DNA of 64,000 nucleotides from RH-AL1 sp965249685 (GTDB taxonomy: Bacteria; Pseudomonadota; Alphaproteobacteria; Rhizobiales; Beijerinckiaceae), in the NCBI GenBank assembly GCA_965249685.1, contig CBDFMN010000003.1, positions 1,674,001 through 1,738,000 of the forward strand, read 5' to 3'. The notes beneath the pieces were generated by a model, which did no database searches, was not told where the DNA came from, and was given only the letters and a program-made list of their open reading frames with translations. Below, piece after piece: positions 42,230 to 51,373 of this stretch. Each line of letters opens with the position of its first letter. The first letter of the stretch is position 1. The position numbers were made by a program, and so were the translations under genes.

Positions 42230-43483
42230 TTAAAATATGTTGAGTTCGGGAATAGCCGTTATAAAGCGCCCGCCCCACTCGCGGATCGGCGTCATCTGCG
42301 CCGCTACTTCCTCCCTGAGGTTCCAGGGAAGAATGAGAATATAGTCTGGTTTCATACCAAGTAGCGCCTCCGGTGAGATCACCGGGATCCGGCTGCCCGG
42401 GAGAAGCGTACCTTGCTTGTGCGGTGAGCGGTCTGCCACCGCTGCCAGGAACTCGGGACCGATACCGCAATAGTTGAGGAAAGTGTTGCCTTTAGCCGCG
42501 GCGCCGTAACCGCAGACGCGTTTGCCCTTCTCGCGTAAGTCGATCAGCATCTTCAAAGTTTCGCTCTTTACCGAGATGACGTCCTCGGCAAAACGGGTGT
42601 AGCCAACAAGCTCCCACAGACCCGCAGCGCGCTCGATCGACAGGGTCCGCTCCACGGCGGCACTTGCCTTGTACGAGGCCGCCCGGTGACAGAAGAAGAC
42701 CCGCAATGAGCCGCCGTGGGTTGGCCATTGCTCCACGTCGAAGATGCGCAGGTCGTTCTTGGCCAGGATCTCGGATACGACTTTCAGCGACAGGTACGAG
42801 AAGTGCTCGTGGTAGATGGTATCAAACTGCTTGTGCTCCACCATCTGGAGCAGGTGGGGAAATTCAAACGTGCCAACGCCTTCCGGCTTCAAGATGATGC
42901 GGAAGCCTGCCACAAAGTCCATGATATCGGGCACATGCGCGAGGACGTTGTTGGCTGCCGTCAAGTCGGCGGCGTGACCCTCCGCGAGAAGACGCGTCGC
43001 GGTTTGCACGCCAAAAAACGCGACTTCGCTCGGCACACCACGTTCTGCGGCGACTTTGGCGACGTTGGCCGCGGGCTCTACCCCTAGGACGGGAATGCCG
43101 CGCTGTACGAAGTATTGCAGGAGATAGCCGTCGTTGCTCGCCACTTCGACGACCTTGCTGTGCGGGCCGAGGCCGAACCGCTGGATCATCGCGGCCACAT
43201 AGGCGTCGGCATGGTGCAGCCAACTCGTGGAGAAACCCGAGAAATACGCGTAGTCCGAAAAAATCCTTTCCGGTGTCTCGAACTCCTCAAGCTGCACAAG
43301 AAAGCAGGCATCGCAGACATAAGCGTGAAGCGGAAACATCATTTCGCCTTCACGCGCCTTTGCCAGCGGCACATAAGAATTGGCGAGGGGCGAGAGCCCA
43401 AGGTCAGCGAACGTGTGCCGCAAGGCGGTGCCGCAAGCGCGGCAGGTTCCGGTCGTCACGGGTTCACGCTCCAAGATGTTCAT
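42230..43483 (-). CDS. sugar C-methyltransferase (TylC3/TcaB9 type)
   Basis: The product (417 aa) has the three-part layout of NDP-sugar C3-methyltransferases. An N-terminal zinc site has two C-x2-C pairs (CRACG and CDACF); the SAM-binding core shows VVEVASNDGYLLQYF near 90 and the YHEHFSYL motif near 205 holding the active-site Tyr and His known from TcaB9; the C-terminal domain contains KRVCGYGAAAKGNTFLNY near 300. It should add a methyl group at C3 of the 4-keto-6-deoxyhexose. ATG 43483 is used instead of TTG 43501. It overlaps the end of rfbG by 20 bases. Confidence 0.88.
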   Translation of the reverse strand: MNILEREPVTTGTCRACGTALRHTFADLGLSPLANSYVPLAKAREGEMMFPLHAYVCDACFLVQLEEFETPERIFSDYAYFSGFSTSWLHHADAYVAAMIQRFGLGPHSKVVEVASNDGYLLQYFVQRGIPVLGVEPAANVAKVAAERGVPSEVAFFGVQTATRLLAEGHAADLTAANNVLAHVPDIMDFVAGFRIILKPEGVGTFEFPHLLQMVEHKQFDTIYHEHFSYLSLKVVSEILAKNDLRIFDVEQWPTHGGSLRVFFCHRAASYKASAAVERTLSIERAAGLWELVGYTRFAEDVISVKSETLKMLIDLREKGKRVCGYGAAAKGNTFLNYCGIGPEFLAAVADRSPHKQGTLLPGSRIPVISPEALLGMKPDYILILPWNLREEVAAQMTPIREWGGRFITAIPELNIF

Positions 43484-44609
43484 AAGCTTCGATTTGCGCA
43501 ACGCTCAGGTCGCGGGCAGAGGCGCCGCTGCCCTGCCTCCGGTACCAGTCAGCCGTCCAGGAGAGAGCCTCGTCGAGACGTAGGCGGCGGTCCCAACCGA
43601 GGCGACTCCGCGCCTTGGACGAATCAACCTTGAGGAAGGTCGCTTCATGAGCATGCTGCCGCTCGGACACGTGCCAGCGCGCATCCCCTTGCCAGGCGTT
43701 GGCCATGCGGTCCAGCACGTAGGAGACCGGGCGGCAGTCCTCGTCGGCTGGACCAAAATTCCACGCTTCGGCGAACGTCTCTCCGCCGGCGCCGCAAAGG
43801 CACTCGGCGAGCACGAGGTAGCCATTGATCGGCTCCAGCACATGCTGCCAAGGCCTCACTGCGCTGGGCGAGCGGACTTCGACCGACTGGCCGCGCTCGA
43901 AGGCCCTTACGATATCGGGGATGAGCCGATCCACCGACCAATCGCCGCCTCCAATGACGTTTCCCGCGCGCGCGCTCGCCACGGGCACGCCACGCTGCGC
44001 AAAAAAGGAGCGGCGATAAGCGCTGACGACAAGTTCGGCGCACCCCTTGGAATTGCTGTAGGGGTCGTGGCCGCCAACCGCCTCTGTCTCGCGGTACGCC
44101 CAGACCCATTCGCGGTTCTCGTAGGCCTTGTCGCTGGTGACGACCACGACGGCGCGCACCGACGCGGCTGTCCGCGCCGCCTCCAGGACGTGGACTGTGC
44201 CCATGACATTAGTAGAGTAGGTGCCGACGGGGTCGACATAGGAGGGTCGCACGAGAGACTGCGCCGCCAGGTGCAAGACGATCTCGGGACGCACGTCGTC
44301 GACGCAGGCCTGCAGGGCCAACAGGTCTCGGATGTCGATGAAGTGCGAGGCCGCAGCCTCGGCGGCAGCCAGGCTGAAGAGGTTGGGCTGCGTGTCGGGA
44401 GCGAGGGACACGCCGGTCACCTCAGCGCCAAGACGCTTCAACCATAAGGCAAGCCACGACCCTTTGAAGCCCGTATGCCCCGTGATCAGGACCCGCTTGC
44501 CGGCCCAAAAATGAGGGTCCGCGCTACGTCCGCTTTTGCTGTGTGTACCCACCAAGTTGTCGGATCTCCCGTGCGAAGCCAGCTCGTACCGCAGTGCCTC
44601 CGCTACCAT
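43464..44609 (-). CDS. rfbG: CDP-glucose 4,6-dehydratase
   Basis: The product (381 aa) is an NAD-dependent sugar dehydratase. GHTGFKGSWLALWLK (near 30-45) is typical of CDP-glucose 4,6-dehydratases as opposed to RmlB; HLAAQSLVRPSY and SDKAYENREW (Asp/Lys active-site loop) and PYSNSKGCAE with the Tyr-x3-Lys pair follow. It turns CDP-glucose into CDP-4-keto-6-deoxyglucose. ATG 44609 overlaps the stop of rfbF, and the longer GTG frame to 44639 lies inside that gene. The protein is cytoplasmic and is step two of the operon. Confidence 0.92.
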   Translation of the reverse strand: MVAEALRYELASHGRSDNLVGTHSKSGRSADPHFWAGKRVLITGHTGFKGSWLALWLKRLGAEVTGVSLAPDTQPNLFSLAAAEAAASHFIDIRDLLALQACVDDVRPEIVLHLAAQSLVRPSYVDPVGTYSTNVMGTVHVLEAARTAASVRAVVVVTSDKAYENREWVWAYRETEAVGGHDPYSNSKGCAELVVSAYRRSFFAQRGVPVASARAGNVIGGGDWSVDRLIPDIVRAFERGQSVEVRSPSAVRPWQHVLEPINGYLVLAECLCGAGGETFAEAWNFGPADEDCRPVSYVLDRMANAWQGDARWHVSERQHAHEATFLKVDSSKARSRLGWDRRLRLDEALSWTADWYRRQGSGASARDLSVAQIEAYEHLGA

Positions 44610-45370
44610 GATTTCCAAGGCGCGCGACCCTCGGCCCACAGCGTCTCAAGGTGGTTTTTGTCGCGCAAGGTATCCATCGCCTGCCAGAAGCCGCCGTGAA
44701 CATAGGCGGAGAGTTGGTCCTCGCGCGCGAGGCGCTCCATCGGCTCGTTTTCCCAGGTCGTAAAATCGCCCTCGATCAGATCGAGCACTTTGGGCGACAG
44801 CACAAAGAAGCCGCCATTGATCATCGCGCCGTCGCCAGCTGGCTTCTCGCGGAAACTGCGCACCTGACCACCCTCCAACTCGAGTGCACCGAAGCGGCCC
44901 GGTGGCACGACAGCGGTTAGCGTGGCAAGCCGACGCTGCTCCCTATGAAACGCCACGAGGCCGGCAAGGTCGACGTCGCTGACGCCATCCCCGTAAGTCA
45001 TGAAAAAGTCTTCTTCGCCAACGTACTCGCGTACTCGGCGGAGCCGGCCGCCTGTCATCGTCGCGTCGCCCGTCTCAATCAGGGATACGTTCCAGTCTTC
45101 CCCAGCGCTCCGGTGGAACTCGATGCTGCCGCTTCCCAGACGCATCGTCACGTCGCTGAGATGAAGCCGATAATTAAGGAAGAACTCTTTGATTACGTAG
45201 CCTTTATAGCCAAGGCAGATGACGAAGTCTTTGACGCCATAGGCCGAGAATATCTGCATGATATGCCAAAGGATCGGCCTGCCGCCGATCTCGACCATCG
45301 GCTTGGGCCGCGACCCCGTCTCTTCAGACAGTCGCGTTCCAAGACCACCTGCAAGTATCACTGCCTTCAC
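44603..45370 (-). CDS. rfbF: glucose-1-phosphate cytidylyltransferase
   Basis: The product (255 aa) is a sugar-1-phosphate nucleotidyltransferase of RfbF type: LAGGLGTRLSEETGSRPKPM (nucleotide-binding start), RPILWHIMQIFSAYG, and FMTYGDGVSDVDL with metal-binding Asp, as well as REDQLSAYVHGGFWQAMDT near the end, a segment characteristic of the cytidylyltransferases. It makes CDP-glucose from glucose-1-phosphate and CTP. It heads a five-gene operon with overlapping starts and stops; the promoter should lie in the A+T-rich 218-base gap upstream. Confidence 0.94.
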   Translation of the reverse strand: MKAVILAGGLGTRLSEETGSRPKPMVEIGGRPILWHIMQIFSAYGVKDFVICLGYKGYVIKEFFLNYRLHLSDVTMRLGSGSIEFHRSAGEDWNVSLIETGDATMTGGRLRRVREYVGEEDFFMTYGDGVSDVDLAGLVAFHREQRRLATLTAVVPPGRFGALELEGGQVRSFREKPAGDGAMINGGFFVLSPKVLDLIEGDFTTWENEPMERLAREDQLSAYVHGGFWQAMDTLRDKNHLETLWAEGRAPWKSW

Positions 45371-45588
45371 GACAGCGTGTCTCCGTTGAGCAACACGACT
45401 TTAGAACAGCAACCGCGTCCAGAACATTGGCTTATGACCCTGAAGGCGGCGCAGATGTCTGTTCGTTAGCAAAGAGCGACTTCGGCATTCTATAGACATA
45501 ATGGACGCGCGTGCCTTCATAAAATGAGGATCGCATGAATATGCAGGAGTTTTGTATTCTTTGACGATCGCCCGGCTATCAAGAGCAA

Positions 45589-46473
45589 TCATCCCCTGGC
45601 GTTCGACGACACGGGCGCTAGCTTTTCCAAATACGCTCCATACCCCCATTTTCCATATTTCCGCGCGCAGACTGCAAGCTGCTCCGCCCCGATATACCCA
45701 TAGTGATACGCGGTCTCCTCGGGGCACGACAGCTTCAAGCCCTGCCGGCGCTCCAGGATCTCCACGAAGGTCGCGGCCTCCAGCAGGCTGTCGTGGGTGC
45801 CCGTGTCGAGCCAGGCGAAGCCGCGGCCCATGATTTCGACGTGCAGGCGGCCCCGCTCCATGTAGACGCGGTTCACGTCCGTGATCTCGAGTTCGCCGCG
45901 CGGCGACGGCTTCATGGCGGCGGCGATGTCGAGCACGTCGTTGTCGTAAAAATAGAGGCCGGTGACCGCGAGGTTCGATCGCGGCACCTGCGGCTTCTCC
46001 TCGATCGACACGGCACGCCCGCTCCCGTCGACCTCCACGACGCCGTAGCGCTCGGGGTCGGAGACGACATAGCCGAACACCGTCGCGCCGGTGTCGCGGA
46101 CGCGGGCGGAGGCGAGCAGTTCGGGCAGGCCGTGGCCGTGGAAGATGTTGTCGCCCAGCACCAGGGCCACCCGGTCGTCGCCGACGAAATTCCGGCCGAT
46201 GACGAACGCTTCCGCCAGGTCGTTTGGCGCCTCCTGCGCGGCGTAGCTGAGGCGCAGGCCGATATCGCTGCCATCCCCCAGGAGGCGCTCGAACGTGGCT
46301 TGGTCGTGCGGCGTGGTGATGATCAGGATGTCGCGGATATCCGCCATCATCAGCGTGCTCAGGGGATAGTAAATCATCGGCTTGTCGTAGACCGGCAGCA
46401 GCTGTTTCGAGACGACGCAGGTCAGCGGAAAAAGGCGGGTGCCGGTGCCTCCGGCGAGGACGATGCCCTTCAT
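45589..46473 (-). CDS. rfbA: glucose-1-phosphate thymidylyltransferase
   Basis: The product (294 aa) is a full-length RmlA: LAGGTGTRLFPLTCVVSKQLLPVYDKPMIYYPLSTLM at the N-terminus, LVLGDNIFHGHGL near 107, EEKPQVPRSNLAVTGLYFYDN near 158 and ITDVNRVYMERGRL near 197. It makes dTDP-glucose, step one of dTDP-rhamnose synthesis. It is the third gene of rfbB-rfbD-rfbA; its ATG overlaps the rfbD stop (ATGA). A 218-base A+T-richer gap follows before the CDP-sugar operon on the same strand. Confidence 0.95.
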   Translation of the reverse strand: MKGIVLAGGTGTRLFPLTCVVSKQLLPVYDKPMIYYPLSTLMMADIRDILIITTPHDQATFERLLGDGSDIGLRLSYAAQEAPNDLAEAFVIGRNFVGDDRVALVLGDNIFHGHGLPELLASARVRDTGATVFGYVVSDPERYGVVEVDGSGRAVSIEEKPQVPRSNLAVTGLYFYDNDVLDIAAAMKPSPRGELEITDVNRVYMERGRLHVEIMGRGFAWLDTGTHDSLLEAATFVEILERRQGLKLSCPEETAYHYGYIGAEQLAVCARKYGKWGYGAYLEKLAPVSSNARG

Positions 46474-47366
46474 GACGATCCCTTGTCGGCGAGCAGCAGG
46501 TCCACGACTTCGCGGACGCGCTCCGGCCAGGGCCGCGCGCGGTAGGCGAAGGTCTGGACGAACAGATCCGAGTTCAACGCCGAATTGCCCGGGCGCCGCG
46601 CCGGCGTCGGGTAATCGGCCGTGGCGATCGGGTCGACCAAGACCTGCCGCCCGCTCTGCACAGCCTGCGCGGCGACGATCGCTTCGGCGAACCCGTGCCA
46701 GGTTGTCGCGCCGGTTCCGGCAAAATGGTAGGTGCCGCCCAGGGCGGGGTCGGCGGCGAGGCTACGGTCGACGGCGAGGATCGCCTCCGCGATGTCGACG
46801 GTGGCGGTCGGGCATCCCCGCTGGTCGGCCACCACGCGCAGGCGGTCGCGCTCCGCCGCAAGCCGCAGCATCGTCTTCAGGAAATTGGCGCCGTAGGGGC
46901 CGTAGACCCAGGCCGTGCGCAGGATGACGTGGTACGGCGCGGCCGCACGCACCCTCGCCTCACCCTCGGCCTTCGTGCGCCCGTACACACCGAGCGGCGC
47001 GAGTGGGTCGTCCTCGCGATAGGCACCGGCCTTGGTGCCGTCGAAGACATAATCGGTCGAAAGCTGGAGCATGGGCACCGCAGCGGCGGCGGCGGCCTCG
47101 GCCAGCACGCCCGCCCCGAGCGTATTGATGGCGGCCGCGATGTCGGGCTCCGACTCGGCGCGGTCGACGGCCGTGTAGGCCGCGCAATTGACGACGAGAC
47201 GGGGCCGGCTCGCCGCGATCGCCGCATGAACCGAGGCGGCGCTGGTGATGTCGGCCTCGGCACGCGTCAGGCCGACCGGCTCGGCGTCGCGGGCGAGCGC
47301 CAGTGCCATCAGTTCCTGTCCGACCTGGCCGCCAGCGCCGAACACCAAAATGGGGCCTCGCCTCAC
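46470..47366 (-). CDS. rfbD: dTDP-4-dehydrorhamnose reductase
   Basis: The product (298 aa) is RmlD: VFGAGGQVGQELMAL binds NADPH, VNCAAYTAVDRAES and LSTDYVFDGTKAGAY follow, and YGRTKAEGE holds the Tyr-x3-Lys pair. It reduces the 4-keto group to give dTDP-L-rhamnose. The start is GTG 47366, which overlaps the rfbB stop by four bases (GTGA); the long frame to 47435 is rejected because it lies inside rfbB. Its stop overlaps the rfbA ATG. Confidence 0.93.
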   Translation of the reverse strand: MRRGPILVFGAGGQVGQELMALALARDAEPVGLTRAEADITSAASVHAAIAASRPRLVVNCAAYTAVDRAESEPDIAAAINTLGAGVLAEAAAAAAVPMLQLSTDYVFDGTKAGAYREDDPLAPLGVYGRTKAEGEARVRAAAPYHVILRTAWVYGPYGANFLKTMLRLAAERDRLRVVADQRGCPTATVDIAEAILAVDRSLAADPALGGTYHFAGTGATTWHGFAEAIVAAQAVQSGRQVLVDPIATADYPTPARRPGNSALNSDLFVQTFAYRARPWPERVREVVDLLLADKGSS

Positions 47367-48439
47367 GCCACTGTCTCCGCGCCTTGGCCGAGTCGTTCGC
47401 CGCGATAGACGCCCGAGCGGATCCGCTCCCACCATCGCGGGTTATCGATATACCAGCGAACCGTCTTGCGCAGGCCGGTCTCGAAACTCTCCTGCGGCGT
47501 CCAACCGAGCTCGCGCTTGATCTTGGAGGCGTCGATGGCGTAGCGCCGATCGTGACCGGGACGATCGGCGACGAAGGCGATGAGTCGCCTCGACCCCGAC
47601 CCGCCCGTCATCTCGTCGACGAGGTCGCAGATCGCGTGCACGACGTCCAGGTTCGAGCGTTCGTTCCAGCCGCCGACGTTATAGCTCTCACCCAGAGCGC
47701 CGTTGCTCGCGATAGTGACGAGGGCGCGGGCGTGGTCCTCGACGTAGAGCCAATCGCGCACGTTGGCGCCGTCGCCGTAGACCGGGATGGGCTTGCCCTC
47801 CAGCGCGTTGAGAATGACGAGTGGGATCAGCTTCTCCGGGAAATGACACGGTCCGTAATTGTTCGAGCAGTTGGAGCTCACGGTCGGCAGCTTATAGGTG
47901 TGGTGCCAAGCCCGCACGAGATGGTCCGACCCTGCCTTGGAAGCGGAATAGGGCGAATTTGGCTGGTAGGGGCTCGTCTCCACGAAGAAGTCGCTCGCTC
48001 CGAGCGAGCCGAACACCTCGTCTGTGGAGACATGGTGGAAGCGGAAACGGGCCCGCGCGGCGCCTTCGAGCGTAAGCCAATGCTGCCGCGCCGCCTCCAG
48101 AAGCATGAAGGTGCCGACCACGTTGGTCTGGATGAAGGCGGCCGGCCCGTCGATCGAGCGGTCGACATGGCTCTCCGCGGCAAGATGCATGACGATATCG
48201 GGCTTGAAGTCGCCCAATACCTGCCGAACGTCGGCCGCTTCGCAGATGTCGATTCGCTCGAATCGATAACGCGGGTCGTTTGCCACGAGAGCGAGGTTGT
48301 CGCGATTGCCGGCATAGGTGAGGGAATCGAGCACGCAGACTTCGTGCGGAGTATCCGAGATCAGGTGACGGACGACGGCGGATCCGATGAACCCCGCACC
48401 GCCGGTCACAAGAAATCGCAGGGTCATGCCTGGCGTCAT
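47363..48439 (-). CDS. rfbB: dTDP-glucose 4,6-dehydratase
   Basis: The product (358 aa) is RmlB: LVTGGAGFIGSAVVRHL binds NAD, HLAAESHVDRSIDGPAAF and HVSTDEVFGSLG hold active-site residues (Thr/Asp/Glu), and YSASKAGSDHLV carries Tyr-x3-Lys; NNYGPCHFPEKLIP is also typical. It forms dTDP-4-keto-6-deoxyglucose. It is the first gene of rfbB-rfbD-rfbA. ATG 48439 is used; a second ATG at 48427 is equally possible. No rfbC lies in this operon. Confidence 0.95.
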   Translation of the reverse strand: MTPGMTLRFLVTGGAGFIGSAVVRHLISDTPHEVCVLDSLTYAGNRDNLALVANDPRYRFERIDICEAADVRQVLGDFKPDIVMHLAAESHVDRSIDGPAAFIQTNVVGTFMLLEAARQHWLTLEGAARARFRFHHVSTDEVFGSLGASDFFVETSPYQPNSPYSASKAGSDHLVRAWHHTYKLPTVSSNCSNNYGPCHFPEKLIPLVILNALEGKPIPVYGDGANVRDWLYVEDHARALVTIASNGALGESYNVGGWNERSNLDVVHAICDLVDEMTGGSGSRRLIAFVADRPGHDRRYAIDASKIKRELGWTPQESFETGLRKTVRWYIDNPRWWERIRSGVYRGERLGQGAETVA

Positions 48440-48540
48440 CGAGGTCCTGCCACTTGTTCACCAACGCCAGCTAGGCCGCGATGACGTCTTGCCGGCCGTG
48501 TCGTGCGCCGCGACTTACCTAAAGTAGTGGGCTTTGCGCT

Positions 48541-49347
48541 TCAAGGCGAAAGCGACGGCCGCCGGGCAAACACGGAGAAGGACGAACCGAAGGGGCTTGT
48601 ATGATCCTCTTGCGCCACGGTGATCGCGCTCAGCCCGAGCAGGGTGAGCACCTTGAGGATGTCGTTGCGGTCCATCCAGCGATGGTCGTCGAACACGCCG
48701 CCACAGAATTGGGCTGTCTCGTTCGCCTTCACGTAGCTACGCCGGAACAGCCGCACCGTTTCACCGGCAAACGTCCGGGTCTCCGCGGTCGCGTTCCAGT
48801 CGTCGCGTCGCCGGTCTCCAGGCGGCAAGGCATCGACGTCGACATAGTGGGTCCAGAGGTAGACGGCATCGCTTCTTGCGGCGACTGCAGAAAGGAAGCG
48901 AAGCGGATCCGGCATGTGGTAGAGGACGCCGCAGGCGAAGACGAGGTCGTAGCGCTTCGGCTGCTCCTCCAGCCACTTGACTGCGTCGCCGAGATGGAAG
49001 CTCGCGTTCTGCAGCTTGGTGATCTCCTTTGTCACGAGGCAGCGGAGATAGGCGTTCTTGTTGGCTTCGACGGCGTCGACAATGGCGCCCTGCGCGGCGA
49101 GGCTCCAGGTGTGGGCGCCTTCGAGGGGACCGACCTCGAGCACGGCGCGACCCTGTAAAGGGCCAAAACGCTCCGCTGCGAAAGCGACCCGGCTGTCGCC
49201 GAACAGATAGCTCGAGCCCGCGGTAAGCCCGTATTCCGGCGGGAAGCGTCCGACCCAGCCGTCGATTGCATCGACCGCGTTCTGTGCCGTGGGCACTCGC
49301 GCCTCGTAGGTGTCGAAAGGAACTGGGATTTTGGCCTGTTTCGTCAT
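48541..49347 (-). CDS. class I SAM-dependent methyltransferase
   Basis: The product (268 aa) is a Rossmann methyltransferase: VLEVGPLEGAHTWSLA near residue 70 is the SAM-binding loop, VDAVEANKNAYLRC supplies the ribose-binding acid, and YDLVFACGVLYHMPDPLRFL near 135 is the post-II motif. It is the downstream gene of a run that starts at kpsT, 34 bases after the glycosyltransferase. The likely role is methylation of a sugar in the exported polysaccharide, by analogy with similar capsule-locus enzymes; the acceptor is unknown. Confidence 0.8.
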   Translation of the reverse strand: MTKQAKIPVPFDTYEARVPTAQNAVDAIDGWVGRFPPEYGLTAGSSYLFGDSRVAFAAERFGPLQGRAVLEVGPLEGAHTWSLAAQGAIVDAVEANKNAYLRCLVTKEITKLQNASFHLGDAVKWLEEQPKRYDLVFACGVLYHMPDPLRFLSAVAARSDAVYLWTHYVDVDALPPGDRRRDDWNATAETRTFAGETVRLFRRSYVKANETAQFCGGVFDDHRWMDRNDILKVLTLLGLSAITVAQEDHTSPFGSSFSVFARRPSLSP

Positions 49348-49380
49348 GTGATCGAGCCTCGAGATGCCGTCTCTGGATCC

Positions 49381-51366
49381 TCAGCCAAGCGCCGCCTCCC
49401 ATTTGAACAGGCTCAGCCCCGGATGGAAGTAGGGATCGTCGCGCAGGCGCGAAAGCCAACGGCGCTGGAAAATGGCTCGCTGCACGTGATACACAGCGGT
49501 GCGGCGGAAGGTTGCGCCGCCACGGCTCGCCGACTCATCGTGGCGCAGGTGAACGGCCGGATCGACAAGCGAGCACCAGCCTCGGTCTGCCAGCTTCAGG
49601 CACAGGTCGATGTCGCTCAACTCGACCGGCAGGTCGACGGCGTCGAACCCGCCGATTGCATCGAACTTCGTCCTCGCCAGTGCCAGACAGGCCCCGGTGA
49701 CGGCGGAAACTTCGTGCGCGGCCGCGTGACGTCCGTTCCAACCTGATGCTTCCGATGGCGCGAAGGATCCAAAATGGCCGGCGCTGCCGCCCATGCCCAA
49801 CACGACGCCGATGTGTTGCAATCGCCCATCGGGATAGGTGAGCTTGGCGCCGACCGCGCCGATGGATGGTTGCATGGCCCAGGCGGCGAGCCGCTCGAGC
49901 CAGCCGGCGCTCAGGATTTCCGTGTCGTCGTTCAGGAACACCAGCACGTCGACCGGTCCGGCCGCCGCCGCGCCGTCATTGCACATCGCCGAGAAGTTGA
50001 AGGCGCCGGGGCGCTCCAGCACTCGCACGTCGTCGCGCTGCCGCAGGGACGCCAGCAGATCGCAGGCGTCCTGCTCCACGCTCCCATTGTCGACGATGAC
50101 CAGCGTCGGCCGCGTCGGCCCTGAAAACCGATCGATGCTGGCGATCGCTCGGCGCAGGCGCGCGGGTTGGTCCCGCGTGGGAATGATGACGGCACTGGAC
50201 GCCTGCGGAGATGGCTGGGGAGCAGCGACCGGCTGCAACGACCGGTGCGCCGCCTCGCGCGTCCGTAGGAGCACGCGTCGGACGGTAAACACAGTCTCCT
50301 TGTTCAAGGCCGCAAGCACCGAAGGCGGCAGGCTGGTTCGATCGACGAAGGCCTCAGCGACCTCGACGGCCGTGAGGAGCGAGCGACGGACAAAAATGCC
50401 ACGGCCGATCGGTCCCTGTTGCGCTTGCAGCACCGGGCTCCATCCCGGCCGGAAGGCGGGGACAAGCCCGGCTGACGTTGCCTGCTCCTCGTCGCCGTAG
50501 AAAAGGTGGCACGTCGGATGACGCTGGGCTGCCTCTGCGATGCAGGCCAGCGCTTGCGGCTTCAGGATGTCGCCGGCGCACAGAACTCCGACGAGCGCGT
50601 CGCCCCCTCCATCGCCAAGGTCCGTCGGCGCGGAACCCCTTGTCAGACGGGGCTTCTGAGACAGGGGTCCTGGCCGGTGGTCGAGGACGCAGGCGGTCCA
50701 TGGGGCGAAGACTTGCGCATCCAACGACGCCAGCGTCTCGTCCAGCCCATCCGCGCCGTGCCGCGCGTCGACGATGAGGTGGATGGGACATGCCTCGGTC
50801 CAGGCGAAACGCGGGGTATCGAGCCCCGCGAGCTCGACCGGACGAGCGCGCGCCTCGCTCCAGCGCGGATAGTCCGCGAGAGGCGTCGAACCGATCGCCC
50901 AGGCGAGATTGATATCGGATTCCGGGGCCCACCCGATCAGGCGCGTGAGGACCGCGCTGCGCGCCGAGCGGGGGTTGGTGCGCAATCCCCGAGCGACAAG
51001 GCCAAGCCAGGTGCGGCGTCGGATCGTCTCGACCCGGAAGCTAAAGCGGCCTTCCCGCGAGGTTGGGCTAAGGCTGATCCGGATCGTGCCCGAAGGAACG
51101 CGGCCAATCCACACCCCCGCGCCCGCCACCGGTCCCGCGGCTATGGAGTCGAGGCTTGTTCCATCGTCCCTATGGAAGCGGAAGACGGGCCGCATCGGCT
51201 CGTCCCAGTAGCTCGCGCGGTAGGTGACCTCCACGAAGTGCCCGGCTGCGGCCAGCAGGGCCGGCGCCTCGATGGTCAGCCACGGCTCGGACGAGACCGC
51301 AACGAAACTGTCCTCGCCTCGCTTCTCCACGTCGCGCGCGGGTGCTAACGCGATAGCGTCTCCCAT
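49381..51366 (-). CDS. family 2 glycosyltransferase, two-domain, capsule locus
   Basis: The product (661 aa) has three parts: an N-terminal beta-rich region (1-170), a weak GT-A-like domain at about 185-340 (LIVDARHGADGLDETLASLDAQ, LFYGDEE), and a good GT2 domain from about 390 (SAVIIPTRDQPARLRRAI, VIVDNGS, VFLNDDTEIL as the DxD-type site, then AVTGACLALART and HLRHDESASRGG). The first domain lacks a clear DxD, so only the second is likely to transfer sugar. It starts seven bases after the KpsE-like gene, in the same operon. Sugar and linkage are unknown; action is at the cytoplasmic membrane face. Confidence 0.85.
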   Translation of the reverse strand: MGDAIALAPARDVEKRGEDSFVAVSSEPWLTIEAPALLAAAGHFVEVTYRASYWDEPMRPVFRFHRDDGTSLDSIAAGPVAGAGVWIGRVPSGTIRISLSPTSREGRFSFRVETIRRRTWLGLVARGLRTNPRSARSAVLTRLIGWAPESDINLAWAIGSTPLADYPRWSEARARPVELAGLDTPRFAWTEACPIHLIVDARHGADGLDETLASLDAQVFAPWTACVLDHRPGPLSQKPRLTRGSAPTDLGDGGGDALVGVLCAGDILKPQALACIAEAAQRHPTCHLFYGDEEQATSAGLVPAFRPGWSPVLQAQQGPIGRGIFVRRSLLTAVEVAEAFVDRTSLPPSVLAALNKETVFTVRRVLLRTREAAHRSLQPVAAPQPSPQASSAVIIPTRDQPARLRRAIASIDRFSGPTRPTLVIVDNGSVEQDACDLLASLRQRDDVRVLERPGAFNFSAMCNDGAAAAGPVDVLVFLNDDTEILSAGWLERLAAWAMQPSIGAVGAKLTYPDGRLQHIGVVLGMGGSAGHFGSFAPSEASGWNGRHAAAHEVSAVTGACLALARTKFDAIGGFDAVDLPVELSDIDLCLKLADRGWCSLVDPAVHLRHDESASRGGATFRRTAVYHVQRAIFQRRWLSRLRDDPYFHPGLSLFKWEAALG

Positions 51367-51373
51367 CAGCGCC

